Source: Rothia sp. (in: high G+C Gram-positive bacteria) (lineage in GTDB: Bacteria > Actinomycetota > Actinomycetes > Actinomycetales > Micrococcaceae). Taken from it: a stretch of DNA of 64,000 nucleotides. The notes beneath the pieces were generated by a model that was not told the origin of the DNA, made no database searches, and saw only the letters and a list, made by a program, of their open reading frames with translations. The stretch spans positions 682,001 through 746,000 of the forward strand of contig JAUMWB010000001.1 of NCBI GenBank assembly GCA_030529845.1, written 5' to 3'. Each line of letters opens with the position of its first letter. Within the stretch, counting starts at the first letter, position 1. The position numbers and the translations under genes were made by a program. Shown in pieces: positions 1-8,814 of this stretch.

Positions 1-1799
1 TGCTCGAAAAGGATAAGTCCGGCGAGCTCGTCCGCATCATGAACGAAACCCGCGACGGTGACTACCAGACCTACAAGGCTGAATCCGGCGGCTTTATCCG
101 CGAACACTTCTTCGGTCAGACTCCTGAAACCAAGGAACTCGTTGCAGATATGACCGACGACGAAATCTGGGCCATGAAGCGCGGTGCCCACGACTACCAC
201 AAGGTTTACTCAGCCTTCAAGGCAGCTGTTGAGCACAAGGGTCAGCCCACCGTCGTCCTTGCTCAGTCTGTTAAGGGCTACGGCCTGGGTGCCTCTTTCG
301 AGGCGCGCAACGCCACCCACCAGATGAAGAAACTGTCGATGGAAGACCTGAAGCAGTTCCGCGATCACCTGCGTATCCCCATTTCCGACGAGGAGCTGGA
401 GAAGGACCTCTACAACCCGCCCTACTACCACCCCGGTAAGGACTCCGAAGAGTACAAATACCTCATGGCCCGCCGTGAGGAACTGGGCGGCTTCGTCCCC
501 TCCCGCAAGAACGTTCAGCCCAAGATTACCCTGCCTTCAGACAAGGCCTACAAGGGTGCATTCAAGGGCACCGGTAAGCAGATGGCTGCGACCACCATGA
601 CCTTTGTGCGCCTGCTCAAGGACCTCATGCGCGAAAAGGACTTCGGCCACCGTATCGTGCCCATCATCCCCGATGAGGCTCGTACTTTCGGTATGGACTC
701 CTACTTCCCCACCGCCAAGATTTACAACCCCAACGGCCAGAACTACCTGGCTGTTGACCGTGAACTCATGCTGGCCTACAAGGAATCACCCGAGGGCAAG
801 ATCATTCACGTAGGTATCAATGAGGCCGGTGGCACCTCAGCCTTCACCGCCGTAGGTACGTCCTACGACACCCACGGCGAGCCCATGATCCCCGTCTACA
901 TCTTCTACTCGATGTTCGGTTTCCAGCGCACCGGCGACTCCTTCTGGGCTGCTGCTGACCAGCTGACCCGTGGCTTCATCATGGGTGCAACCGCAGGTCG
1001 CACCACCCTGACCGGTGAAGGCCTGCAGCACGCAGACGGCCACTCACCGATCCTGGCCGGCACCAACCCCGCAGTGATTCACTACGACCCTGCCTACGGT
1101 TACGAAATCGGTCACATCGTCAAGCGCGGCATCGAGCACATGTACGGTGACAAGGACGAAGACCACAACGTCATGTACTACATCACCGTCTACAACGAGC
1201 CCATTCAGCACCCCGCTGAACCCGAAAACCTCGACGTTGACGGCCTGATTGGTGGTATCTACCGCCTGCACGAGGCAAAGAATGACGGCCCCCGCGCCCA
1301 GCTTCTGGCCTCAGGCGTTGCAGTTCCCTGGGCTGAAAAGGCCCAGCAGATTCTTGCCGAAGACTGGGGTGTCTCAGCAGACGTCTGGTCAGTTACCTCA
1401 TGGACCAACCTGCGCCGCGACGGCCTTGAGACCGAACGTGAGCTGCTGAACAACCCCTCAGCTAGCCCCCGCACCCCCTTCGTTGCCCAGCAGCTTGAGG
1501 GTGCCACCGGCCCCATCGTTGCCGTGTCTGACTACCAGACCGACCTGATGGACGGTATCCGCCAGTTCGTTCCCAACGAATTTGCAACCCTGGGTGCAGA
1601 TGGCTTCGGTTTCTCTGATACCCGTGCCGGTGCCCGCCGCTTCTTCAAGATCGACGCCGAGTCCATCGTCGTCCGCACCCTGCAGATGCTGGCTAAGCGA
1701 GGCGAAGTTCCTGCTGACGCTCCTGCTAAGGCCTTCGAGAAGTATGACCTGAACAACATCAACGCAGGTACCTCAGGCACCGCCGGTGGCGACGCCTAA
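1..1799 (+). CDS. aceE: Pyruvate dehydrogenase E1 component, homodimeric type (5' end missing)
   Basis: Catalyses thiamine-diphosphate-dependent decarboxylation of pyruvate in the cytoplasmic pyruvate dehydrogenase complex, supplying acetyl-CoA. The reading frame is open from base 3 with no start, so the N-terminal part, including the usual GDG thiamine-diphosphate motif, lies outside the window. About 598 residues remain of a family usually near 900. Visible family segments include IIPDEARTFGMDSYF, INEAGGTSAFTAVGTSY and GEGLQHADGHSPI. A strong terminator follows, and the fatty acid synthesis genes come next on the same strand, which places acetyl-CoA production beside its main anabolic use. 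The identification is secure. Confidence 0.96.
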   Translation, partial: LEKDKSGELVRIMNETRDGDYQTYKAESGGFIREHFFGQTPETKELVADMTDDEIWAMKRGAHDYHKVYSAFKAAVEHKGQPTVVLAQSVKGYGLGASFEARNATHQMKKLSMEDLKQFRDHLRIPISDEELEKDLYNPPYYHPGKDSEEYKYLMARREELGGFVPSRKNVQPKITLPSDKAYKGAFKGTGKQMAATTMTFVRLLKDLMREKDFGHRIVPIIPDEARTFGMDSYFPTAKIYNPNGQNYLAVDRELMLAYKESPEGKIIHVGINEAGGTSAFTAVGTSYDTHGEPMIPVYIFYSMFGFQRTGDSFWAAADQLTRGFIMGATAGRTTLTGEGLQHADGHSPILAGTNPAVIHYDPAYGYEIGHIVKRGIEHMYGDKDEDHNVMYYITVYNEPIQHPAEPENLDVDGLIGGIYRLHEAKNDGPRAQLLASGVAVPWAEKAQQILAEDWGVSADVWSVTSWTNLRRDGLETERELLNNPSASPRTPFVAQQLEGATGPIVAVSDYQTDLMDGIRQFVPNEFATLGADGFGFSDTRAGARRFFKIDAESIVVRTLQMLAKRGEVPADAPAKAFEKYDLNNINAGTSGTAGGDA

Positions 1800-1839
1800 G
1801 CCTCTGTGCTGATAGTTCAGCATTCCTAGCGAGTGCCAT

Positions 1840-1875
1840 GTGGCCCCCAGGTGAAAGCCTGGGGGCCACTTTTCT
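1840..1875 (+). terminator. Rho-independent terminator of aceE
   Basis: A perfect 12-bp GC-rich stem (GTGGCCCCCAGG at 1840-1851 with CCTGGGGGCCAC at 1858-1869), a six-base loop and a following TTTTCT tract. It separates aceE from the fab genes. Confidence 0.9.
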
Positions 1876-1946
1876 ATGCTGAAACCCGGGGGCAGCTGTG
1901 AGTTTTCTTGTCTTTTGAGATTGATCAGCCGTGCCGGTTAGTTACG

Positions 1947-2030
1947 CCTACCAAGAGGAGTAGGATAGTTATTTGAACAAAGTGCTAGAAACTTTCAAGT
2001 TCTGGCTCACCTAGTCTATTTTCAAGGCGG
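1947..2030 (+). promoter_or_regulatory. fabD upstream region with inverted repeats (candidate operators)
   Basis: Two inverted repeats precede fabD: CCTAC-N8-GTAGG at 1947-1964, and a nested one at 1975-2002 in which GAAC/GTTC flank AAAGT-N7-ACTTT. The ribosome-binding site AAGGCGG is at about 2024-2030. The repeats lie where a regulator of fatty acid synthesis could bind. I could not assign a clear -35/-10 pair. Function is inferred from position and symmetry only. Confidence 0.35.
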
Positions 2031-2036
2031 TTACGC

Positions 2037-2948
2037 GTGATTGCATTGGTCTGCCCCGGTCAGGGGTCGCAGAAGCCCGGGTTCCTCTCAAGCTGGTTAG
2101 AGGTAGATGGGGTTCGTTCTCATCTTGAGCAGCTTTCAGAGGCAGTAGAACTGGATTTGATTCACTACGGTACCGAGGCTGACGAAGAGACCATTAAAGA
2201 CACAGCTATTGCCCAGCCCCTTATTGTGGCTGCTGGACTTGTAACCGGACGCCTGGCCCAGCAGGTCCTTGAGGGCAAGGAGCTTATCTTTGCCGGCCAC
2301 TCGGTAGGTGAGATTACTGCGTCTGCTCTTTCAGGTGTGCTCACCGAAGAGGAGGCCATGCGCTTTATCAAGGTGCGTGCCAACGGTATGGCCCAGGCAG
2401 CCGCGGCCACCCCCACCGGCATGGCTGCTGTGCTCGGCGGAGTTGAGGACGACGTCCGCACAGCGATTGCCGAAGCTCAGCTAACTGCCGCCAACTCTAA
2501 CGGTGGCGGTCAGATCGTTGCAGCTGGTTCCCTCGATGCGCTTGCGGCCTTTGCTGAGAACCCCCCGGCGAAAACCCGTGTTATTCCGCTCAAGGTTGCC
2601 GGTGCTTTCCACACCGACTATATGTCAGCAGCTCAGGGGCCTCTAGCAGATTGTGCTGCCACCCTCTCCCCCGCTGAACCAGTAGCAGACCTTCTTTCTA
2701 ACTTCGACGGTCAGCCAGCAACTTCTGGCGCAGCAGCTCTTGAATCTCTGGTAGCCCAGGTGACCCGCCCCGTCCGCTGGGATTTGTGCATGAACACCCT
2801 AGCCGAGCGCTCTACCAGTCGCCTGGTGGAAGTCGCTCCGGCTGGAACCCTCGTGGGTCTCGCCAAGCGCGGTATGCGCGGAACACCTGCGTCCGCCATC
2901 AACGTCCCCGACGACCTCACCGCCCTAGCCCAGGCTCTGCAAGCCTAG
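2037..2948 (+). CDS. fabD: Malonyl-CoA:ACP transacylase
   Basis: Transfers malonyl from CoA to acyl carrier protein, giving the extender unit of type II fatty acid synthesis. The protein has 303 residues, normal for the family. It starts with the GQGSQ motif (8-12), has the nucleophile elbow GHSVGE with Ser89, and the partner His192 in GAFHTDYM. The GTG start at 2037 is supported by AAGGCGG about seven bases upstream and by the family-typical N-terminus. fabH begins 23 bases after the stop, so the two are probably co-transcribed. In many other actinobacteria a PucR-type regulator gene lies between aceE and fabD; none is present here. Confidence 0.96.
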   Translation: MIALVCPGQGSQKPGFLSSWLEVDGVRSHLEQLSEAVELDLIHYGTEADEETIKDTAIAQPLIVAAGLVTGRLAQQVLEGKELIFAGHSVGEITASALSGVLTEEEAMRFIKVRANGMAQAAAATPTGMAAVLGGVEDDVRTAIAEAQLTAANSNGGGQIVAAGSLDALAAFAENPPAKTRVIPLKVAGAFHTDYMSAAQGPLADCAATLSPAEPVADLLSNFDGQPATSGAAALESLVAQVTRPVRWDLCMNTLAERSTSRLVEVAPAGTLVGLAKRGMRGTPASAINVPDDLTALAQALQA

Positions 2949-2971
2949 AAGTTTTCCCGAAAGGAACATCC

Positions 2972-3997
2972 ATGCCAACTCTCAAGCAGGTTGATATTAA
3001 CCGCTACTCCCGCATTCTGGGCTACGGCGCCTCCCGCCCTGATCTCATCGTCACCAACGACGACATTGCTGGCCCCATTGATTCCTCCGACGAGTGGATT
3101 GTCCAGCGCACCGGCATTAAGACCCGCCACCGCGCGTCAGAGAAGATTTCAGTTACCGACCTGGCTGTGGGAGCTGCCAAGGACGCCCTGGCCTCCTCTG
3201 GTGTGCAGGGCGAGGAACTGGACGCCGTTATCGTCGCAACCATCTCCCACCCCTACGCTACCCCGGCTCTAGCTACCCTGGTTGCTGAGGCTGTCGGTTC
3301 CAAGGCTCCCGCCTACGATATTTCAGCCGCCTGTGCCGGTTTCTGCTATGGCATCGCCCAAGCTGACGCCCTGGTACGGTCCGGTACCGCCCAGAAGGTA
3401 CTGGTGATCGGCGTCGAAAAGCTCTCAGACTTTATTGACAATACTGAGCGCACCATCTCCTTCCTGCTGGGCGACGGAGCCGGAGCAGCCGTTGTAGGTG
3501 TATCGGATGAACCCGGTATCGGTCCCACCATCTGGGGTTCGGACGGCGAACGCTGGGGTGCTGTAGGCATGACCCACTCTATGCTCGATATTCGCAACCG
3601 TGATTTCGTAGCTAACCCCGTGCAGGAGGGCGAGAAGCTCTGGCCGACCCTGCGTCAGGATGGCCAGACGGTCTTCCGCTGGGCTGTCTGGGAGATGGCT
3701 AAGGTCGCGCAGAAGGCTCTCGATGCCGCCGGTATTACCGCAGATGACTTAGGTGCCCTGGTCACCCACCAGGCCAATATGCGCATCATTGACCAGATGG
3801 TGAAGACCCTCAAGCTACCCGAGAGCGTTGTGGTGGCCCGCGATATCGAGTGCGCCGGAAACACTTCAGCTGCCTCGGTGCCGCTAGCTGCCCACCAGCT
3901 TTTGCAGGATAACCCTGAACTCTCCGGCAAGTTCGCCCTGCAGATTGGTTTTGGTGCGGGTCTGGCCTACGCTGCTCAGGTTGTTGTGCTCCCCTAA
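2972..3997 (+). CDS. fabH: Beta-ketoacyl-ACP synthase III
   Basis: Condenses an acyl-CoA primer with malonyl-ACP to start fatty acid chains; in actinobacteria branched primers are common. The protein has 341 residues. The catalytic triad is visible: Cys121 in ISAACAGFCYG, His266 in VTHQANMRI and Asn297 in CAGNTSAAS. The ATG at 2972 has GAAAGGAA just upstream and matches the family N-terminus. An open frame continues upstream into fabD but is only overlap. It sits between fabD and acpP in the usual order. Confidence 0.96.
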   Translation: MPTLKQVDINRYSRILGYGASRPDLIVTNDDIAGPIDSSDEWIVQRTGIKTRHRASEKISVTDLAVGAAKDALASSGVQGEELDAVIVATISHPYATPALATLVAEAVGSKAPAYDISAACAGFCYGIAQADALVRSGTAQKVLVIGVEKLSDFIDNTERTISFLLGDGAGAAVVGVSDEPGIGPTIWGSDGERWGAVGMTHSMLDIRNRDFVANPVQEGEKLWPTLRQDGQTVFRWAVWEMAKVAQKALDAAGITADDLGALVTHQANMRIIDQMVKTLKLPESVVVARDIECAGNTSAASVPLAAHQLLQDNPELSGKFALQIGFGAGLAYAAQVVVLP

Positions 3998-4231
3998 CCT
4001 GCCCAGGATTGGAAGAGGCGGGGCGGGCGTCTGCTCCGTATTTTGACAAAATGTTAGATTTATTTCAAAAATTAGGTAGCGTCACAGCTGAGCTTTGTGC
4101 GGGCTAGGGGCTACACTCATTTTTGGAAGCTAAAGTGGGCATCGCTCACTTACCCTTAACCGCTGCGCGTCCCTGCGCGGTGAGCTACATCAGTGGCCCC
4201 ACGCCACTCAAACTAAGACGAAGGAGCCATC
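3998..4231 (+). promoter_or_regulatory. fabH-acpP intergenic region, probable acpP promoter and leader
   Basis: The 234-base gap contains an AT-rich patch with TTGACA at 4043-4048 and a later TACACT at 4112-4117; neither has an ideal partner, so the exact promoter is uncertain. A strong ribosome-binding site GAAGGAG ends the region. A separate promoter for acpP would fit the high demand for acyl carrier protein. Confidence 0.4.
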
Positions 4232-4471
4232 ATGGCAGATCAGAACGAAATCCTCGCAGGTCTTGCAGAAATCGTAAACGAAGAGACCGGTGTAGAGGTT
4301 GAGGACGTCCAGCTGGAGAAGTCCTTCACCGAGGACCTGGACATCGACTCCATCTCAATGATGACCATCGTTGTGAACGCTGAGGAAAAGTTCGGCGTCA
4401 CCATTCCCGACGAAGAGGTCAAGAACCTGAAGACCGTCGGCGACGCTGTTAACTTCATCGCTAACGCCTAA
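4232..4471 (+). CDS. acpP: Acyl carrier protein
   Basis: Carries growing acyl chains on a 4'-phosphopantetheine arm. It is a 79-residue, strongly acidic protein with the attachment motif DIDSIS; the modified serine is Ser40. Start ATG has a near-perfect ribosome-binding site (GAAGGAG). It lies between fabH and fabF and is followed by a terminator-like hairpin before fabF, which probably lets it be made in excess of the enzymes. Confidence 0.97.
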   Translation: MADQNEILAGLAEIVNEETGVEVEDVQLEKSFTEDLDIDSISMMTIVVNAEEKFGVTIPDEEVKNLKTVGDAVNFIANA

Positions 4472-4482
4472 GACGCGTTGAC

Positions 4483-4524
4483 CAGGTTGGGCACGGCTAA
4501 TCTCGTGCCCAACCTGCTTTTTAT
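4483..4524 (+). terminator. Hairpin terminator between acpP and fabF
   Basis: A perfect 13-bp stem (CAGGTTGGGCACG at 4483-4495 with CGTGCCCAACCTG at 4504-4516), followed by CTTTTTATT. It lies inside the fab cluster with fabF only 40 bases on, so it probably acts as a partial terminator that lowers fabF transcription relative to acpP. Confidence 0.85.
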
Positions 4525-4563
4525 TCTTTACCCAACCCAAGACTGTATTCGAAGGAATCAAGC

Positions 4564-5835
4564 ATGACTCGTAAAGTTGTGGTCACCGGCCTCGGCGCCA
4601 CTACCCCCATTGGTGGGGATGTCCCGACGACCTGGGAAAATGCGCTTGCAGGTGTCTCAGGTATCACTACTATTGATGAGCCCTGGGTTGAGGAATTCGA
4701 CCTGCCGGTGTCTATCGCTGGCCGCGTTGCTGTGGACGCAGTTGAGTCGGGGCGCCTGACCAAGGTTGAAGCTAAGCGTCTGGACCCCTCGGGGCAGCTG
4801 GCTCTGGTTGCTGCCCGTGAAGCTTGGGAGGACGCCGGTTTTAGCGGTCCCGATGCAGAAGCCGCTGAAGAATGCGACCCGCTGCGGACCGCCGTTGCGT
4901 TTGGTACCGGTATCGGTGGTGTATGGACCCTGCTCGATGCCTGGGATACCTTACGTGAAAAGGGCCCGCGCCGTATGCTGCCCATGACCGTGCCCATGCT
5001 GATGCCCAACTCAAATGCGGCAGCGGTTTCTATGAACCTGAAGGCTCGCGGCTCTGCTCAGACCGTAGTCTCTGCCTGTGCTTCATCAACCGAGGCTCTT
5101 GAGCTGGGCTTGATGCTGATTCGTTCGGGCAAGGCTGATGTGGTCATTGCCGGTGGTTCTGAGGCGGCTATTCACCCCATGACTATTGGCGCTTTTGCAA
5201 AGATGCAGGCCCTGTCCACCCGAAATGATGACCCTGCAGCTGCGTCACGCCCCTACGACACCGGCCGCGATGGTTTTGTCATGGGTGAGGGCGGTGCCGC
5301 ACTGATTCTTGAATCCGAGGAACATGCCCGTGCCCGCGGTGCCCGTATCTATGCGGAGCTGGCTGGTACCGGTGTCTCAGCGGACGCCCACCACATCACT
5401 GCTCCCGACCCCGCGGCTTTGGGTGCTACCCGCGCCCTGCAGGAGGCTCTGACCGACGGTGGTATCTCACCCGAGCAGGTAGTTCACGTCAATGCACACG
5501 CAACCTCTACCCCCGTGGGCGATATCCCCGAATCCCTGGCTCTGCGTGAGGTCTTCGGTGAGCACACTGGCAAGGTTGCTGTTTCTGCGACCAAGTCTAT
5601 GACCGGCCATCTGCTGGGCGGTGCAGGTGCTCTTGAGGCTGTGCTCACCGTTCTTGCTGTCTATCATCGTAAGGCTCCTTGCACCATTAACCTGGAGAAC
5701 AAGGACCCCGAGATTGACCTGGACGTGGTCACTGAAGCTCGCGATTTGTCTGCCGGTGAGATTGCCGCTGTCTCAAATTCCTTTGGCTTTGGTGGTCACA
5801 ACGCTGTAGCGGCCTTCCGAAGCGTCGATAACTAA
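4564..5835 (+). CDS. fabF: Beta-ketoacyl-ACP synthase II
   Basis: Elongating condensing enzyme of type II fatty acid synthesis. The protein has 423 residues. The Cys-His-His triad is visible: Cys172 in SACASSTEA, His312 in VNAHATSTPVGD and His349 in KSMTGHLLGGAGA; the glycine-rich SNSFGFGGHN is near the C-terminus. The ATG has GAAGGAAT upstream. It closes the fab cluster and is followed by a 19-bp terminator shared with the convergent DUF3145 gene. Confidence 0.96.
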   Translation: MTRKVVVTGLGATTPIGGDVPTTWENALAGVSGITTIDEPWVEEFDLPVSIAGRVAVDAVESGRLTKVEAKRLDPSGQLALVAAREAWEDAGFSGPDAEAAEECDPLRTAVAFGTGIGGVWTLLDAWDTLREKGPRRMLPMTVPMLMPNSNAAAVSMNLKARGSAQTVVSACASSTEALELGLMLIRSGKADVVIAGGSEAAIHPMTIGAFAKMQALSTRNDDPAAASRPYDTGRDGFVMGEGGAALILESEEHARARGARIYAELAGTGVSADAHHITAPDPAALGATRALQEALTDGGISPEQVVHVNAHATSTPVGDIPESLALREVFGEHTGKVAVSATKSMTGHLLGGAGALEAVLTVLAVYHRKAPCTINLENKDPEIDLDVVTEARDLSAGEIAAVSNSFGFGGHNAVAAFRSVDN

Positions 5836-5864
5836 GGTTTTTTGCTTACCCTAGTTTTTGCGCG

Positions 5865-5910
5865 AGGGCTCTTTTGCCCCACCCTTAGGTGGGGCAAAAG
5901 AGCCCTTTGT
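5865..5910. terminator. Bidirectional terminator between fabF and the DUF3145 gene
   Basis: A perfect 19-bp stem (5865-5883 with 5888-5906) with a four-base loop. T-rich sequence follows on the + side (CTTTGT), and on the - side after GCGC (CAAAAA on the + strand), so it can serve both converging genes. Confidence 0.88.
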
Positions 5911-5944
5911 CATGCCACTGTAGTCTGGGGTATCTGTGGTTCAG

Positions 5945-6496
5945 CTAGGGCTGGAGCCTGATTGTAGTACTGGCGGATGAAGCGTGCGGACGCAGGGGCT
6001 CTAGTTCTTCGTCCCAAGGCTGGCCTACCGCGAGTGAGAACTGGTGGTAGAGTTCATCAAAACTACCGGCTGCCTGTTCAAAGGCATAACGGATGCGGTC
6101 TTCACTCACGGTAAAGTTGCCCTGCACGTCAACCGGTAGGGTGCAGATTCCGAGGCTTGGGGTGTGCATGATGCGAAGAGCGTCAGAGGCCGCAGTACGG
6201 CGCTCGGTGACTTCAAAGAATATTCCCTGGAACTGCCGAAGGGTCGAGGCGATGAGGGCAGCGCCACCGCTCTTGCCCTGCCAGCTGATATCTGCACGGT
6301 GGTAGCCCTGCTTGTTGGGCAGGGTCTGCCAGGAAGGGTTGACTCGTTTGGTGGTTAAGTTCTCGAGTGCCCACACAACGTGACTGGCCAGAGCGGAGGG
6401 TACCGCCAGCAGAAAAATCGACCCACTGGTGGGGTTTCCGGTGGTTTCTGGCGTGAGAGGGCTAGGCTGGCCGGTCTTTTCTGCTGGTGAAAACAT
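5945..6496 (-). CDS. DUF3145 family protein
   Basis: A 183-residue protein of the actinobacterial DUF3145 family, whose function is unknown. Family-typical stretches are ADISWQGKSG, FEVTERRTAASDALRIMHTPSLGI and VGQPWDEELEPLRP (quoted separately as short segments). Members are regularly found next to fabF in actinobacteria, as here, though in this genome it faces fabF. The ATG start has AGGATGGG upstream. The residues before about position 24 look poorly conserved. A link with fatty acid metabolism is suggested only by location. Confidence 0.85.
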   Translation of the reverse strand: MFSPAEKTGQPSPLTPETTGNPTSGSIFLLAVPSALASHVVWALENLTTKRVNPSWQTLPNKQGYHRADISWQGKSGGAALIASTLRQFQGIFFEVTERRTAASDALRIMHTPSLGICTLPVDVQGNFTVSEDRIRYAFEQAAGSFDELYHQFSLAVGQPWDEELEPLRPHASSASTTIRLQP

Positions 6497-6528
6497 GATG
6501 AACCCATCCTATACCGTTTGCCCCACGG

Positions 6529-7566
6529 TCAAGCCCGGGGGTGGGCTCTGCTGTAGGCCTGGGCAAGACGGTCAACCGAAACGTGAGTATAGACCTGGGT
6601 TGTTGCCAGAGAGCTGTGACCAAGAAACTCCTGAACAGCCCTGATATCTGCCCCGCCATCGACCATATGGGTTGCTGCTGTGTGGCGAAAGACGTGGGCA
6701 CCGGTTGCTTCGGAGTCTTCTAAGGTTCCCAGCAAGGTGGTAAGGTCCTGGCGAATCTGCCGGGGATTAGCCCGTTTTCCCTGGGGACCGATGAAGAGAG
6801 CGGTTTGAGCAGGCACTCCTGAAGCCGAGGCTATCTCGGGGAGCCACTGGGGGCGTCCTGCCACAACCCACCGGTTGAGGGCCTGCATAGCCTGGGTTCC
6901 GAAGGGCACGACCCGCTCTTTATTGCCTTTACCCAGCACACGCAGGGTTCGTTGGCTGCGGTCGATGCTTGATAGGTCTAGCCCGGTGAGCTCTGATATG
7001 CGCAGGCCGCTGGCGTAGAGCAGTTCCACCACCGCTTGTAGACGTAAAAGCCGGGCATCTCGGGGAGCCTGGCCCAGGGCTGCGGCTAGGGTTTCAGTGA
7101 GGTCTTGTATCTGGCTTTCGTTCAGCACCGAGGGCAGGTAGTTGCTTTTCTTGGGGGTAGTAAGTTTAAGTGCCGGGTTGGACTCAACTAGTTCTTCTTC
7201 CTCAGCCCAGGTAAAAAATGTACGCAGGGACGAGCTGCGCCGAGCCATAGAGCTTCGGGCAGCTTGTTTGCGGTGGTGGTAGGCTAGCCAATCTCGAATA
7301 TGGTCCAGAGTGATGTGGGAGAGGTGGCTGGTCCCATATCTGCGGGCATGGGCGAAAAAGTCGGTGAGGTCAGAGAGGTAGGCACGGATTGTTTGGGGAG
7401 AGCGATGAAGTTCATAGGTGAGGTAGCGCTCGAAGGCTTCGAGGGCACGAACGAATTCTCGGTCTTCATCGACCGTTGAAGCCCCGATTTTGAGGGTCGT
7501 GGGCAGCTGGTCGGCAGGTTGCACCGGTTTGCTCCTTCCTGCCGGTGGCCTAGGTTCGCTCTTCAT
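6529..7566 (-). CDS. xerC: Tyrosine recombinase XerC
   Basis: Resolves chromosome dimers at dif with its partner XerD. With the ATG at 7566 the protein has 345 residues. It shows an N-terminal SAM-like domain (about 35-125) and a catalytic domain with Arg189, Lys213, His291/Arg294 (HVFRH), His317 and nucleophile Tyr326 (TTQVYTH). The chosen start lies one base after the dprA stop and has AAGGAT upstream; a longer TTG start at 7614 inside dprA is possible but less likely. It is in the dprA-comM-yraN group, where actinobacterial xerC normally is, so this is the housekeeping enzyme and not a phage integrase. Confidence 0.93.
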   Translation of the reverse strand: MKSEPRPPAGRSKPVQPADQLPTTLKIGASTVDEDREFVRALEAFERYLTYELHRSPQTIRAYLSDLTDFFAHARRYGTSHLSHITLDHIRDWLAYHHRKQAARSSMARRSSSLRTFFTWAEEEELVESNPALKLTTPKKSNYLPSVLNESQIQDLTETLAAALGQAPRDARLLRLQAVVELLYASGLRISELTGLDLSSIDRSQRTLRVLGKGNKERVVPFGTQAMQALNRWVVAGRPQWLPEIASASGVPAQTALFIGPQGKRANPRQIRQDLTTLLGTLEDSEATGAHVFRHTAATHMVDGGADIRAVQEFLGHSSLATTQVYTHVSVDRLAQAYSRAHPRA

Positions 7567-7567
7567 T

Positions 7568-8812
7568 CTATCCTTGGGAGCTAGTGGCAGGCAGTTTGTT
7601 TTTCCGCCAACCAAGGCCCTCCTGTTGAGCTAGCTGTAGCCGATTGAGTTGAGACAGGGCAACCATTACAGTCCGGGCAGGCAGAGAAAGGTCGCTACTA
7701 AGATCCTCAACTATAACCGGGGTGCGAAGGGGAAGCACATCCCATACCCGTCGTTGGGTTTCGGTGAGGGAATCCAGTAGTTGCTGGTGGGCTGACGGGG
7801 CAGAGAAGAGGCTAACAGCTTCCGGTACAAGTCTGGAGGTCCTGTCGTCCAGTATGTGGCGGGTATCGGTGACAAGCTGGGCCAGGCCGTCGCGAATGAG
7901 CCGGTGGCAGCCTTCTGAGGTGGGTGAAAAGATGGGCCCGGGGACAGCGTAGACTGGGCGACCTAGTTCAAGGGCATGGTGGGCGGTGTTGAGGGCACCA
8001 CTGCGCCAGCGGGCTTCAACCACGATACTTGCACCTGTGAGAGCTGCTATGAGGCGGTTACGCTGTAGGAATCTGTAGCGGGTGGGATTTTGCCCTAGTG
8101 GCACCTCGCTCAGGAGCAGGCCCCGCTCAATAATCTCGTGCAGCAACCGTTCATTGGGTTTGGGGTAGAGACGATCCAGGCCTCCTGCCATGAGCGCCAC
8201 TGTGGGCAGGAGCAATGGTGATGTCGCGAGCGCAGCCCGGTGGGCCGTGGCATCGACGCCGAATGCCCCACCGGAGACCACCGTATAGCCCTGGTTAGCG
8301 AGCTCACCTGCAAGGTGGCTGGTTGCTGAATTACCGTATGAGCTGACGTCTCGCGACCCTACTACCGCATAGCTGGTCTCGGTGGTAAGGTGCCGCAGCA
8401 GCTGGCGGTCTCCCCTGCCCCATAGCCCCACCGGTGTTTTTTCGGCGAGGTCGTTGAGGGCTCGTGGCCAATCTGCGTCTTCAGGAATGCAGAGCCAGCT
8501 GCCGCTGGCCCGGGCCAGCGCCATATCCTGTTGGGCAGTGATTCCTGCCCGCCGGCTCTTCCAGCGTTGGGTTCGTTCGCCGATAGCCGCGGTGAGAGCG
8601 GGGGCAGCAGATACATCGTGGGCTCCGGCCTGCTCAAGATGCTGGGCTAGACGTCTTGGTGTGAGTTCTTGACGGCCGGTGAGATAGTCTGCTGCCAGCA
8701 CCGGGCCAACTAATCGAATCAGAGTGTAGGTGGCGGTGTCTTCGGGATCGGTGATACGGAGGATTTCGGTGCGGGCTTTACGAATCTCGTGGTAGGGGTC
8801 GTTTCTGGTCAT
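7568..8812 (-). CDS. dprA: DNA-processing protein DprA
   Basis: Loads RecA onto incoming single-stranded DNA in transformation and is widely kept in bacteria. The 414-residue protein has the Rossmann-like signature AVVGSRDVSSYG (about 149-160), SGGAFGVDATAHRAAL (about 180-195) and VPGPIFSPTSEGCHRLI, then a C-terminal winged-helix region (about 350-405). It starts two bases after comM ends, so yraN-comM-dprA-xerC looks like one transcript. No other competence gene is in the window, so active transformation cannot be concluded. Confidence 0.95.
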   Translation of the reverse strand: MTRNDPYHEIRKARTEILRITDPEDTATYTLIRLVGPVLAADYLTGRQELTPRRLAQHLEQAGAHDVSAAPALTAAIGERTQRWKSRRAGITAQQDMALARASGSWLCIPEDADWPRALNDLAEKTPVGLWGRGDRQLLRHLTTETSYAVVGSRDVSSYGNSATSHLAGELANQGYTVVSGGAFGVDATAHRAALATSPLLLPTVALMAGGLDRLYPKPNERLLHEIIERGLLLSEVPLGQNPTRYRFLQRNRLIAALTGASIVVEARWRSGALNTAHHALELGRPVYAVPGPIFSPTSEGCHRLIRDGLAQLVTDTRHILDDRTSRLVPEAVSLFSAPSAHQQLLDSLTETQRRVWDVLPLRTPVIVEDLSSDLSLPARTVMVALSQLNRLQLAQQEGLGWRKNKLPATSSQG

Positions 8813-8814
8813 GT

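Noticed and set aside
2786-2971. A longer N-terminus for fabH
   Set aside because: The added 62 residues overlap fabD out of frame. The ATG at 2972 has a good ribosome-binding site and the conserved family start.
6529-7566. XerC as a phage or island integrase
   Set aside because: It lies in the conserved yraN-comM-dprA-xerC group and has the housekeeping length; there is no attachment site or phage gene nearby.
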